Part shown: positions 1 to 10,100 of the stretch, piece after piece
Position numbering within the stretch: position 1 is the first letter of the stretch
How the letters are laid out: the number at the start of each line of letters is the position of its first letter
Source: Gonium pectorale
Lineage: Eukaryota; Chlorophyta; Chlorophyceae; Chlamydomonadales; Volvocaceae
Length of the DNA: 64,000 nucleotides
Direction: 5' to 3'
Assembly (NCBI GenBank): GCA_001584585.1
Contig: LSYV01000003.1
Coordinates: 3,859,691-3,923,690 of the forward strand
The notes under the pieces: model-generated
What the model saw: the letters and a program-made list of their open reading frames with translations, nothing else
Told to the model about the DNA's origin: nothing
Databases searched by the model: none
Program-made: the position numbers and the translations under genes

Positions 1-47
1 CCTGAAAGGCTAGGGGATGGGCTGGGCGGTTGTCACGGCAGCGGTTA

Positions 48-116
48 CCCGCTGACCCAGCTTCTCGACTCGGCGACGCTCCGCTCGGCGGGGCACTTTG
101 CGAAGCCTATTTATAA
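48..116 (+). promoter_or_regulatory. Histone H4 core promoter
   Basis: A TATA-like TATTTATAA lies at 108-116, about 75 bases before the H4 ATG. CCCGCTGACC at 48-57 shares the core CCCGCTGA with two sites in the H2A/H2B divergent promoter (2162-2169 and 2208-2215), so it may be a histone-specific upstream element. Seen in sequence; its regulatory role is inferred. Confidence 0.5.
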
Positions 117-172
117 CAAAGTTAACACACTTCGATATAAACAAGCTCTCGTCGTCCTTATCCCTTCTATAA

Positions 173-502
<330 letters not shown>

Positions 503-549
503 GCTCATCCACCTTCCACCTTGGGGTTCGCCCCCAGCCCACACAACCC

Positions 550-565
550 GGTGTTTTTAAACACC
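550..565 (+). terminator. Histone mRNA 3' palindrome (H4)
   Basis: GGTGTTTTTAAACACC, 48 bases after the H4 stop, can fold into a small stem-loop. The same 16-mer follows H2B, and one with a single substitution follows H2A. Volvocine replication-dependent histone genes are known to carry such a 3' palindrome in place of the animal stem-loop and normal polyadenylation. Confidence 0.9.
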
Positions 566-1541
566 ACCCAATCAATTTTCCGGTACCGGGGGAGGAGAGC
601 AGAGGGTGGGTAGGGTCGGGGAGACTTATTCATCCTCTGGAGGAGTTATGCGCTTGCAAGCTCTCCTTTATGTGAGCGGTAGGCTGCGTGATACCGGAAA
701 GGTGGAAGAGCAGCACGTGTTGGTATGTCCCATCTATACACCATGCCCAGTTCTCTGGTAGCAGCCTGCGTGAGCTGATAGCGTCTCCGGATTAGGCCAA
801 GCTCGTATGTCTCCTTGCTCTCTTCTGGATGGAGAATCCGTGACACAGATATTTGGGTCGATAGCGCATTGTAGCGCAGAAGGTCTGGTTCTGGCCAAGC
901 TCGTATGTGGCGCGCCTACAACGCATAACAACAATAACCTGGTAGCCTGCCTCAAAGCAGTACGCGCAGCACCGACAGATGTGCAACTTCCAGCTCACCA
1001 CGAATACCCTTCCGGAGGGCCCTGAGGAACAGCACAAGGAGGCTAGGTCGACTTACGATTGCAAACCAGGTACCTGCCTCTACCCGGAACTTATGAAGGG
1101 CCCTTTCCACATGAGGAACGCGGGTTATGCCGAAGAAAGCGATGCCTCCACATGCCCCTCGCTACCAGCAACTACCGCACGTAGCGGCAAAGCTTCATCA
1201 CGCAGCCAACAAGCAGGAAACGGAAATAGGGAAGGCAGCCTCTACACACCCGGGGTATGCGTTTTCCTTTTCAACACCCGGGGTTGCGATGTTTCCAACT
1301 GGGCGCCGAGTGCAGGGCATGGCGGACGGAGGAGACGAGCAGACTGGCCCTGCCGGTGTGAACCGGTGGCAACGTTACCTGACGGAACATGGTGGTATAG
1401 GGTCCTGCGAGAGGTGTGGTGAAGTTACCAGTCCATCGGCGGCCAGCGGTTACTAGTCTCGGGGCGCCCAGCCCGCGCGGACCGCCGAGTGGCGTAATAC
1501 ATAAGCGGGACGTTCTATGCACACGTTATATATGTCATTGT
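566..1541. other. Convergent intergenic region, no gene seen
   Basis: Between the 3' ends of H4 and H2B. No convincing coding potential. It holds a 16-base direct repeat (795-810 and 893-908) and a patch at about 1222-1290 related in inverted orientation to repeats elsewhere in the window: GTAGAGGCTGCCTTCCC (compare 22672 and 59716) and the GTGTTGAAAAG...GCATAC element (compare 35841, 45513 and 49122). Probably remnants of a short interspersed element. Confidence 0.5.
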
Positions 1542-1557
1542 GGTGTTTAAAAACACC
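1542..1557 (-). terminator. Histone mRNA 3' palindrome (H2B)
   Basis: On the minus strand this reads GGTGTTTTTAAACACC, identical to the element after H4. It lies 33 bases past the H2B stop codon. Confidence 0.9.
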
Positions 1558-1590
1558 GGGTATTTGGTCAGGAGTGAGACAGGATTGAGC

Positions 1591-2079
1591 TTAGGTGGAG
1601 GTGAACTTGGTGACGGCCTTGGTGCCCTCCGACACGGCGTGCTTGGCCAGCTCGCCCGGCAGCACCAGGCGCACGGCGGTCTGGATCTCGCGGGACGTGA
1701 CGGTGGGCTTCTTGTTGTAGCGGGACAGCTTGGAGGCCTCGGTGGCGACCTTCTCAAAGATGTCGTTGATGAAACTGTTCATGATCGACATGGCCTTGGA
1801 GGAGATGCCGGTGTCGGGGTGCACCTGTTTGAGGACCTTGTAGATGTACAGCTTGTACGTCTCGCTCTTGGACGCCTTCTTGGCCTTCTTAGCCTTCTTG
1901 TCGCCACCCTCGGCACCCTCGGCAGCGGGCTCCTTGGCGGCCTTCTTGGCGGGCGCCTTCTTCTCCGCCTTGGGCTTCTTAGCCGCCCTCTCAGCCTTGG
2001 GCTTGGCTTCGGGCTTCACCTCAGCCGGGGCGTCCGCGGCGGGGAGAGCGGCAGCCTTCTCGTCCTTTTTGGGGGCCAT
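1591..2079 (-). CDS. Histone H2B
   Basis: Core histone H2B, 162 residues, intronless. It forms a dimer with H2A. The long Lys/Ala/Pro-rich tail (about residues 1-70, beginning [16 protein letters not shown]) is typical of plant and algal H2B and is longer than the animal tail. The histone fold follows ([20 protein letters not shown]...), then [20 protein letters not shown] and the conserved C-terminal KFTS. An in-frame upstream start would add nine residues, but MAPKK is the conserved start, so 2079 is used. Divergent from H2A with a 260-base shared promoter and followed by the histone 3' palindrome. Confidence 0.98.
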   Translation of the reverse strand: MAPKKDEKAAALPAADAPAEVKPEAKPKAERAAKKPKAEKKAPAKKAAKEPAAEGAEGGDKKAKKAKKASKSETYKLYIYKVLKQVHPDTGISSKAMSIMNSFINDIFEKVATEASKLSRYNKKPTVTSREIQTAVRLVLPGELAKHAVSEGTKAVTKFTST

Positions 2080-2339
2080 GGTAGTATGTAGTCGAGCGAG
2101 TCGCAATGCACGTACTTTGTTGAATCTTATGGATTACCGGTCTCGGACCTTGTGGAGACTGCCCGCTGACACTCAACCGCAGCAACCGCTGCTCGGCCCA
2201 ACCGCGTCCCGCTGAGCCAACCGCCAAGTGCCCAGCCATCGCTAAGCTCTTAAACTCACATTCCGAGTGCTGCTGAGCATCTACATTTGCTGAATTCACG
2301 CCCATTCACTTCCGTGCAACCGCACTCGACACAATCGAC
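2080..2339. promoter_or_regulatory. Divergent H2B/H2A promoter
   Basis: This 260-base spacer lies between the two start codons and must drive both genes. It holds CCCGCTGA twice (2162-2169 and 2208-2215), matching the site upstream of H4. A CTTAAAC stretch near 2250 is a weak TATA candidate for H2A. The shared core suggests co-ordinate S-phase expression (inference). Confidence 0.6.
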
Positions 2340-2738
2340 ATGGCTGGTCGCGGCAAGGGCAAGACCGCCGGCAAGAAGGCCGTGAGCCGCAGCTCCAAGG
2401 CGGGCCTGCAGTTCCCCGTGGGCCGCATCGCTCGCTACCTGAAACAGGGCAAGTACGCGGAGCGGGTCGGCGCCGGGGCCCCCGTGTACCTGGCCGCCGT
2501 GCTCGAGTACCTCACTGCCGAAGTGCTTGAGCTGGCGGGCAATGCGGCGCGCGACAACAAGAAGAACCGCATCGTCCCGCGCCACATCCAGCTGGCCATC
2601 CGCAACGACGAGGAGCTGGGCAAGCTGCTGGGCGAGGTGACCATCGCCTCGGGCGGCGTGCTGCCCAACATCCATGCCGTCCTGCTGCCCAAGAAGTCCA
2701 AGGGCGGCAAGGCCGAGGACGGCTCGGCGGCCGTATAA
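2340..2738 (+). CDS. Histone H2A
   Basis: Core histone H2A, 132 residues, intronless. It starts [20 protein letters not shown], followed by the histone fold with [20 protein letters not shown], the acidic patch region (DEELGKLL) and [12 protein letters not shown]. The C-terminus (KAEDGSAAV) lacks the SQ-E/D-hydrophobic motif of H2A.X, and the core lacks obvious H2A.Z signatures, so this is canonical replication-type H2A. Divergent from H2B; the conserved palindrome lies 42 bases after the stop. Confidence 0.98.
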   Translation: MAGRGKGKTAGKKAVSRSSKAGLQFPVGRIARYLKQGKYAERVGAGAPVYLAAVLEYLTAEVLELAGNAARDNKKNRIVPRHIQLAIRNDEELGKLLGEVTIASGGVLPNIHAVLLPKKSKGGKAEDGSAAV

Positions 2739-2780
2739 GCCACTGCTTGATGGACATGTAGAGCCAACAACCATTAACTC

Positions 2781-2796
2781 GGTGTTTTTCAACACC
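2781..2796 (+). terminator. Histone mRNA 3' palindrome (H2A)
   Basis: GGTGTTTTTCAACACC, one substitution (A to C in the loop) from the H4 and H2B copies. Both stem arms are preserved. Confidence 0.88.
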
Positions 2797-3075
2797 ACCT
2801 ATCTTGTTGACAGTGTGGTTCTGCATGTGGGTTATCACTAACGGAACAGCACGCCGTGCACCGCCTTCACTTGGGCCTCCTGGATGGAATGCTTTCCCTC
2901 CGAGGAAGGTAGCCGTAGATGACCGCATGCACGCCTCCCATCCACGCGCACCCAAACCGCCGAAGTACGTTTACTGCGCCTACCAGGTCAACCAGCGCCC
3001 TTGCAAAACCCTACAGGCCAACATCCATCGCACCGTACTAGCCCTCGCACTCGGACACGCGCTCACACGTCACCA

Positions 3076-5933
3076 TCAGAGCACTAGCGTCGAATCCAGC
3101 TTTGACTTGTCAATGGTCGCCGAGGCGCCCACCCCCAGCGTGCTGACCCCCACTGCGTACTGCGGCCCGGGCACGCGCTCTCGCCGCTCGTCCGGATATC
3201 GCGGCCGCATGGTGAACCCCTTGACGCCTCCGGGGCCGGCGGCGCCGCTCTCGGCTCCGTTGCTGGCCGCGAAGCCGCGGAAGTCTTTGTCGGCGTAGTC
3301 ATGGGGCGCGGGGTTGCCGATGTGATCCGGCGGGAATACCCGTTGCGGGAACTTGACGCTGTCGGGTAAGGCGGGTGGCGGGTAGAGGCGCAGGTGAGGA
3401 GGGGGGGGAACAGATGAATGGAGGTCTAGTAGACGATTGCGGAGGATTGTGCAGAGGCGAGGATGTGAGGTTAGTGCCACGGTGCCCTTGTCGCGTCCCT
3501 AGAATGGTCCTTGCTCGCTTCGATGGGCCCGTGTGCCTGACCTACCGGACCACGGAAAGAAACGGACACCGACGCGCTCTGCTGGCGTGTTGCCGCAGAC
3601 ATCAACAATCCACCACACACAGCCCTTCCCTCGCACCTGCCAACTGCGCACCCCCTCCTGCAGCCCCGCCCTCCCCAACCCTCTCTCATCCACACCAGCG
3701 TCCAGCGCAAAGCGCCCGCCACCTCCCTCCTTACCTGACGGCGATTCGCCCATCCCCCTCCTTCGGGTCGTAGTGCCCGGGCCCCGGTTTCACGTCCTTG
3801 CTCCCGGGGTCCACCACCCGCTCCGCGCACGAGTACAGCGGCGCACTGGCATGGACCAGCCCGTCCGCGGCGCCCGGCTCGTAGGCCCCTGGCCCCGGCG
3901 TCCGCTCCTGCTCGCGCTTCATGGTCTGTGGCCGCAACGTGAAGGCGGGCTTGGAGACCGCCCCCGGGTCCCGCGGAACGCCGTAGTCCGCAGGCCCCGG
4001 GGTGCGCTGCGCGCCGCTCTCAAAGGGCTTGCCGCCGAAGGTCCAGGCGGGCGCCGAGCGGTGGTCCGAGGCGGCGCTATGGCCGCCGTCGTGGAGGGGC
4101 GCGTTGGGGTCGTGCTCGTAGGTGCCGGGCCCGGGGCCGGGCAGGCCGCGCAGGGCGCCGGATGCCGAGCCGCGCACGGAGCGGCCGATGGTCCAGGAGG
4201 CGCGGCGGGGCCGGTAGGGGTCGAGCGGCGGGGAGCCGTACTCGCCCGGGCCAGGCATGCCGTTGGCGAGCAGCCGGTCACTGCGGCTGACTGCGGGGCA
4301 AGCGGGAAGGCGGAGGGGTGATGGGGCGCATGCGCTTTGGGGGCGTGCGAGGGAAAGAGGGATGTCCGGCCCATGAGCGCTACCCACGAAAACCCACAAG
4401 CCAAGACAGCCCGCCTCGCATTGCCCTGGAAGCCCATGTAGAGGTATGAACGGCGTCCCCCTCCCCGGCCCAGAGCCTCAGTCGCACCTCCAAACGTCTT
4501 CCCTTGGGACCACGGCCGCCACCGCTGCGGTGTGTCGTACTCCCCCGGTCCCGGCGTGACCATGACCGCCGACTGGGACGGCAGGTTTTCGTGCCGAGAT
4601 TTGAGGCTAGCAGCATGCGGCTCTGTGGGCTTGAACTCGGGACTGCAGTCGGCTGGACCGGGCGATCGCCCGCCCTCCGAGGAGCCGTGGTTGCGGTTGG
4701 CTATGGAGAAGACGTTTGGCGTAGGCTTGACAAGGTTGGTGGCGGGCGAGGGCTCGTAGGCGCCAGGGCCCGGGGAGCTAGGCGGCCGCGCTGCCGAACG
4801 GATGAAGGGAGGCAAGAGAGGATAGAGATCGGTATTAGAAGGGCACATTGGTGGGGAAAGGGTGCCCCCCATCGCGAGCTCATCTAGACCTGACCGCCTT
4901 GTGGCAGTCCCCTGAAAGCCGTCGGCGGTTGTCGTGGCGGCATCAGCAGTCGCGTCATTAATTTGCAAAGTGGCGCTCGTCGTCGATGCTGCCATTTGCC
5001 GGGCCAACGCGTCCGCGATGAAGTGCGATGCTGCAGCCAGCCCGAGCTCAATGCTGCCTGGTGGTCACGTAGCGCAGCCTCAGGAGCAAAGCGGCAGCGA
5101 GTCGCAGCAGCCTCGTGACAGGCAAGCAACCGCAGCACGGTGTTCGCGGTGGGTCATGAACGAAGGAACCGACCGAGCGCGCATCTTGAGGACTAGACCT
5201 GGGGCCTGCTTCTGGGCAACCGGATCCCTCCGCGCGCCTGCTCCTGTCCTGCCGGCTAGGCGACCGCCGCAGTTGCATCTCTGAGAAGCGCTCCGGGATA
5301 TTGGCCAAGACCCCTGGTGGCTGCGGCCATTGCTCGGATGCAGCTTTCCATCAATGATGCGATTTCATTTCTCGTCGCCTGCGCTACGCGGAACGCAGCC
5401 CTGAAGCCGCACGGCACTCGACTATGACCCAGCCGTTCGGCGTTGGCCCCGAACCCACCCGGCTGGCCGGCGCGTGGCCACCTACGTGCTACCGGCTGAC
5501 TGCCGGTCTAGCAGGCCCCGCACCTGGTTTGTTTTTCCCGCCAAAGGAGTAGGCCGGTTTGCTCGGCGTCACTGGCTTCATGGTTGGGTCGTACGCCGCG
5601 CCGGCTGGGGTCCTTGTCCCGATCCAGTTTGCTTCACGCGGGCTGGTGCCGAACCCCGTCCCTCTGCCGCTTATGGTCCATCCAGTTCCGTAAGCCCCGG
5701 GGCCAGGGCCAGGGTCGCCTGGTGGCACGGGATGGAGGCAAAGTACAGGAGGGGACGGTGTCCGATGAGGCTTATGCGATGAGACGTCAATGATATTTTG
5801 CTCAATGCTTATGGTGACGTCCTGCTCGCGTACCCGGGCTCTTTTCGTGTCTTCCTCCAAATGAAAATGCCGGGGCAGTAGGGAGGGTGAGCGCCTTGCC
5901 GACCCTACGAGGTACCTTGTAGTCTTCTAGCAT
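3076..5933 (-). CDS. STPG/SHIPPO-repeat ciliary protein (CIMAP/ODF3-like)
   Basis: Five exons on the minus strand, 5834-5933, 5524-5718, 4488-4790, 3735-4290 and 3076-3358, join in frame to 478 residues. The start at 5933 was chosen because only this frame opens into a repeat unit (PAFSFGGRHEKSPG) and splices in phase into DPGPGPGAYG. About ten copies of the sperm-tail PG-rich motif follow: SPGPGAYEP, TPGPGEYDTP, MPGPGEYGS, LPGPGPGTYEH, TPGPADYGV, TPGPGAYEP, KPGPGHYDP and others, most with a trailing F/W-x-GG or FxLR element. Family members are microtubule inner proteins or flagellum-associated proteins, so an axonemal structural role is likely; which microtubule position is unknown. Intron 2 (733 bases) is long enough to hide a small exon. 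Confidence 0.88.
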
Positions 5934-7171
5934 TAGGAACACGCACTATTGTTGTTTAACAGCAGAAAAATTTAGGAACGCCGCACACTCTGTAGTTAAA
6001 TACACATGTACATTATGCTGTACTCATGTGCTTAAGCCACACAATGCTTGTGTGCGGTGTGGACGTGAAGGACAACGAGAACTCTAAGGCCGTACGAACT
6101 GTCTCGGCGTGCGGCAATCGGACCAATATCTGAATTCCAACCATTAATTACATGAGCAACTTGCATATGCCCTGTGTAGTGGTTGCATCTAACCGCCATG
6201 CGCATTTGCTCTTTTGATCAACTGAACTACTCTACTGCTGTGTGCCACACGGCAAACAAGCCGTTCTAAAGGAAAAATCATACGATGAGCGTAAGCGCGA
6301 AAGCGATGGCGTCGTGGTAGGACCGTGTGGTAGGACCCAGCTAGAGGTACGGTACCCGAAGGGGTGACGTCGGCAGTAGTGTGTGCCGTCCTCTTTTGCT
6401 GCGTATGGGGCCATGCCAGTTGCCCACCCAAGTTGCCTGTAAACGTACAAGCTAGGCGTGATTGGGCCGGCCTCCGCTCCTCGTGCGGTCTTAGCAGTAT
6501 AGGCGCACGTCCGATCCCGAGTGGCCATACCCCCGAAGTATATCTGGGATCGTCAACATACAAGCTGCCTAACATGCGTTTACAGACACAGCGCAGTAAA
6601 ACAGCGGTCAAAACGTGTTATGCTACGTTCATCGATAGGTGATGCACGGAACAGGTTACAGCTTTACACACGCCAGTTGAGAGACTTCTACGCCAACCCC
6701 CCCGCCGCGCCCTCCCCGAAGTCAAGCCCTCCTACCTAAAGACGCCTCTTCGTGTTATTCACATGGGATCTATTGTTCTTGCGAAACGTGTGCGCTGAGT
6801 CCACAAGACATGGCACAGACCTTAAGCGCTTCAAAATCCACTCGTCACAACGGGGTTCATGGATGCGCCCTTGGTGACGAACCACCCACATCATTTTGGA
6901 CACATTGGTTAGCGGCCGCCCCCGTCACATACGCCACGCCACAGTCTGCCCATCGGGCAAAACGATTGCGTATACACGGATGCGTCACTCACCAAGCCCC
7001 GCGTCACAGTGTCGTGATCCCCCCCCGAACGAAACTATGCACACCCACCCTCTGATACACCTCAGTCATGGCTGAAACGGCGCTTGCCGTTAAACCGGAC
7101 AGGAGCAGACATCCATCCCATACGAAGCACGGAAACTTCAACCCCAAGGAGCCACTTCCATGAGCAACACT
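5934..7171. other. Intergenic region, no gene seen
   Basis: Lies between the start of the STPG gene and the stop of the next minus-strand gene. It must hold the STPG promoter and the 3' UTR of the RFTS gene. TTACA (minus-strand TGTAA) at 6656-6660 and 6664-6668, about 510 bases past that stop, are poly(A) candidates. A repeat shared with 35791-35857 sits at 6271-6342. No coding frame here is convincing. Confidence 0.5.
6271..6342 (+). repeat. Interspersed repeat, copy A
   Basis: The segment around CATACGATGAGCGTAAGCGC is similar over about 70 bases to the reverse complement of 35791-35857, including the downstream GATGGCG and GGACCCAGCT blocks. It has no coding potential of its own. Probably a fragment of a short transposable element family. 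Confidence 0.6.
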
Positions 7172-10100
7172 TTAGCCCGCATTAACGGCCCTCCTCCGAT
7201 CAAGTTCTTCCAATGGTAAGTCCAACTTCAGTACGCCCTGGACATTGGGGCCCGTCATCCCGCTGCCCATGGGCAGCTCAGGTGAGCAAGGCCGATCCGT
7301 AATCTCCTCAGCGGCGGCAGCAACACAGGCCCCCACGCGGCCACTGGTGACCGAGTAGAAATTCGCAAATCTTACAAAGATTTCAGCTGTACAAGGACCC
7401 GGACAACTTTTGGGCGCAGGCTCAAGTAGGCCTGCCAGCCCATTCATCTTGAGCAAGGTCTGAGCGGAAGCCTTTATCGGCCCATGCCTGTGCGCGGGGC
7501 AGGGGAGGCACAGAGATGGTAAGCAGCAAGTCAAGGGCAAGCTTCTTACATACAAGATTCAGCCTACTCCATGCACTGCATGTTTTCATTCACAGCCTCG
7601 TGGTCAGTTCAACTCAGTCAGCACGAATATGCCAGCCTCCGTACCTTGCTGCCAGCCCATCATTCCGTTGCTGCCGTAGCCTTGTTGCTGCTGCTGTTGT
7701 TGCTGTTGTTGCTGCTGCAGCAGCAGCTGCTGCATGCGCAGCTGATCGTTGCTGGACATGCCGGCCATGCCGCCTTGCTGCCCAGCCTGCATGCCGTACT
7801 GCCCTCCCATGCCAACCTCTGGCCCTGCGCGTTTAAGGGTCAGTATCGTAAGCGATGGGACATCTACATGCATATTCTGCACGCCACATCAAGCAGTTGC
7901 GCCATCATCGCATGGGACCGTCAGGAGGCCCCACACCCTTGACTCACGCTTCACTGCCGGCGCCGCGCCCTGGACCTCCACCAGTCGGTCCAGCGGTGGC
8001 AGCGCATGTGCCACGGCGTCCTTCTCGAACTGCCCGCTGTTGACGTAATCTTCGAAGTCCAGCAAACAGCGCTCGTAGTGCGCGCGCAGCGCAGCGGCGG
8101 CGGGCGTGTTGGGCTGCGAGGCGCTGGCGGGTGCCTGTGGATGCACGTTCTGTGCCAGGCACAGGTCGGCCCACAACTTGTTGAGAACCACGTATTCGTA
8201 GCCGCCGCACCGGTGCACGTCCACAAACAGCTGCGGCAAGGGAAGGGAAATGAAGGAACGGGAGCAAGGGCGGGTCGGTAAGCAGCCAGGTTCCAATAAC
8301 GGATGGGGTTGGATCCATGCTACCTGGGGGGGAGTGCCGGCTGTACAACAACATATCAGTATGACGTGGCATCCCTGCTTCGGGGCGCTCCATGCCAACG
8401 GATACCGCACCTTCTGCAGGTCGAGCTCCTTGCCCGCCAGTGAGGGCAGCCGGTAGCGGCTCACGCCACGCATGCGGTACCAGTTGACCACCAGATAGTG
8501 GAACGCCTCGCGCGACGGCATCATTCCCAGCAGGTGCTGCGGAACGGCGCGGCGCTGGCCAGTCCGCGATGGAAGCGGCTGCGACAGCAGGTCTGGGGCC
8601 ACTGGCCGCCCGTTGTCGTCCTCCGACGCACCACCGCCCGCCGCCATGGCCGCCTGCTGTTGTTGCTGCTGCAGAGCGGCCTGCTGCTGCTGTTGCTGTA
8701 GGAGCAGCTGCTGTCGCTGCTGCTCCTGCTGCTGACGCAGTAGCTGCTCCTGCTGCTGACGCTGCTGCTGTTGCTGCAGGAGCTGTTGCTGCTGCTGTTG
8801 CTGCTGCTGCTGTTGCAGGAGAAGAAGAAGCTGCTGTGCCATTACGGCGCCCTGGCCGCCGCGCTGAATGATTTGCTGCAGCATGAGAGCTTGCTGCTGA
8901 ACAGGCAGGTGTGCGAGCTGCTGCTGCAGTTGCACAAGCTGGGGGTTCTGCGACACCGCCGCCTGGCGCGCCTGCTGCTGTTGCTGCTGGAACAGAGCGA
9001 TCTGGCGCTGTTGCATGTACTGCTGCGCCTGCTGGGTCGACATGTTACTGCCGTGCCCACCCTGCGTCGATGGCTGTGATGTGTGCGCCTGCTCGTGGGG
9101 GCTGCGGCCACGCACCATCGGCTTCCGTCGGCCGCGGCCACCGCGCCCACGGACGGGAGCGCCGCCCTCGCTGACGTCTGCATGGCAACAAAATCAGCGC
9201 ATTCGTCAGTACTACGAGCATGACTGGCGCACATATTGTACGTGGCCCAGGCAATACCAGTAAGTAGTCCTGGCACCTGTAGACTCTGCCCTCACCCACC
9301 GCTGTCAGACTCGCTGGACGAGGTGGGCACGTACTCGTCGTCGTCCTCCTCCGCCATCTCCACAACCTTGGGCGCCTTCTCGCGAGCAGCCGCCCTCTGG
9401 GCCCGAGCCGCCTCCGCGGCCGCGGCGGCGGCCTGGGCCTGAGCAGCGGCGGCCGCCTCCGCTTGGCGCTTCCGCTCCTCCGCCAGGCGGCGCTCGGCCT
9501 CAGGGTCCACCTCGATGTCCCAGGGGCACACCTGGGGAACGCAGCGCCACGGTTACGGACAGATGCGATTGCTTTACGGGCTAGGGCCAGAACGGCAGAC
9601 CGCAGTTACGCAACCAGGAATCACTTTGATTGCTGTGAGCCTGACATCCCAAGGCACAAACGTCAGTCTGCTGAGCGTAGACTAGTGGCAGTGATCCGCG
9701 CAGCAACTGCGGGCTCTTAACCGTAGCATTAATTCGCACGTACCCTGGCCTGCGTATTCTCCACTCCCGACTTGTCCCACTCCACCGTGACGCTGTCCCA
9801 CGGGTCGAAGTCCTGCTGCTCGGGCGCGGGCGGGGCGCCAACGTGCAGGATGCGGCCCTTGTACCAGCTGCCGCTGACCTTGGCGCCCTGCTTTCCGCCC
9901 ACGTACATACGACAGCGGTCGCCGGGCTGCCAGCCCTTCTCCCTGAAAGAGTGACACGGAAGAAGGCGCATGAGGTGACGAGGCTGGCCTAGTAACGCTC
10001 ATGGATTGACCGCACCGAGGCCCTATCACGACGCACCTGGCCTTGTCAAACCCATCGGCACGGATGACAAACTGCGGCAGCGTGTTGTCGATGTAAAGCG

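Noticed and set aside
1540..2091. Plus-strand frame over H2B
   Set aside because: Leu/Gly-rich antisense shadow of the H2B Lys/Ala codons.
5048..5308. Extra exon in the long STPG intron 2
   Set aside because: No PG repeat and no in-phase splice pair found.
8498..9079. PolyL/polyA plus-strand frames
   Set aside because: Antisense of the polyQ exon of the ARID-containing gene.
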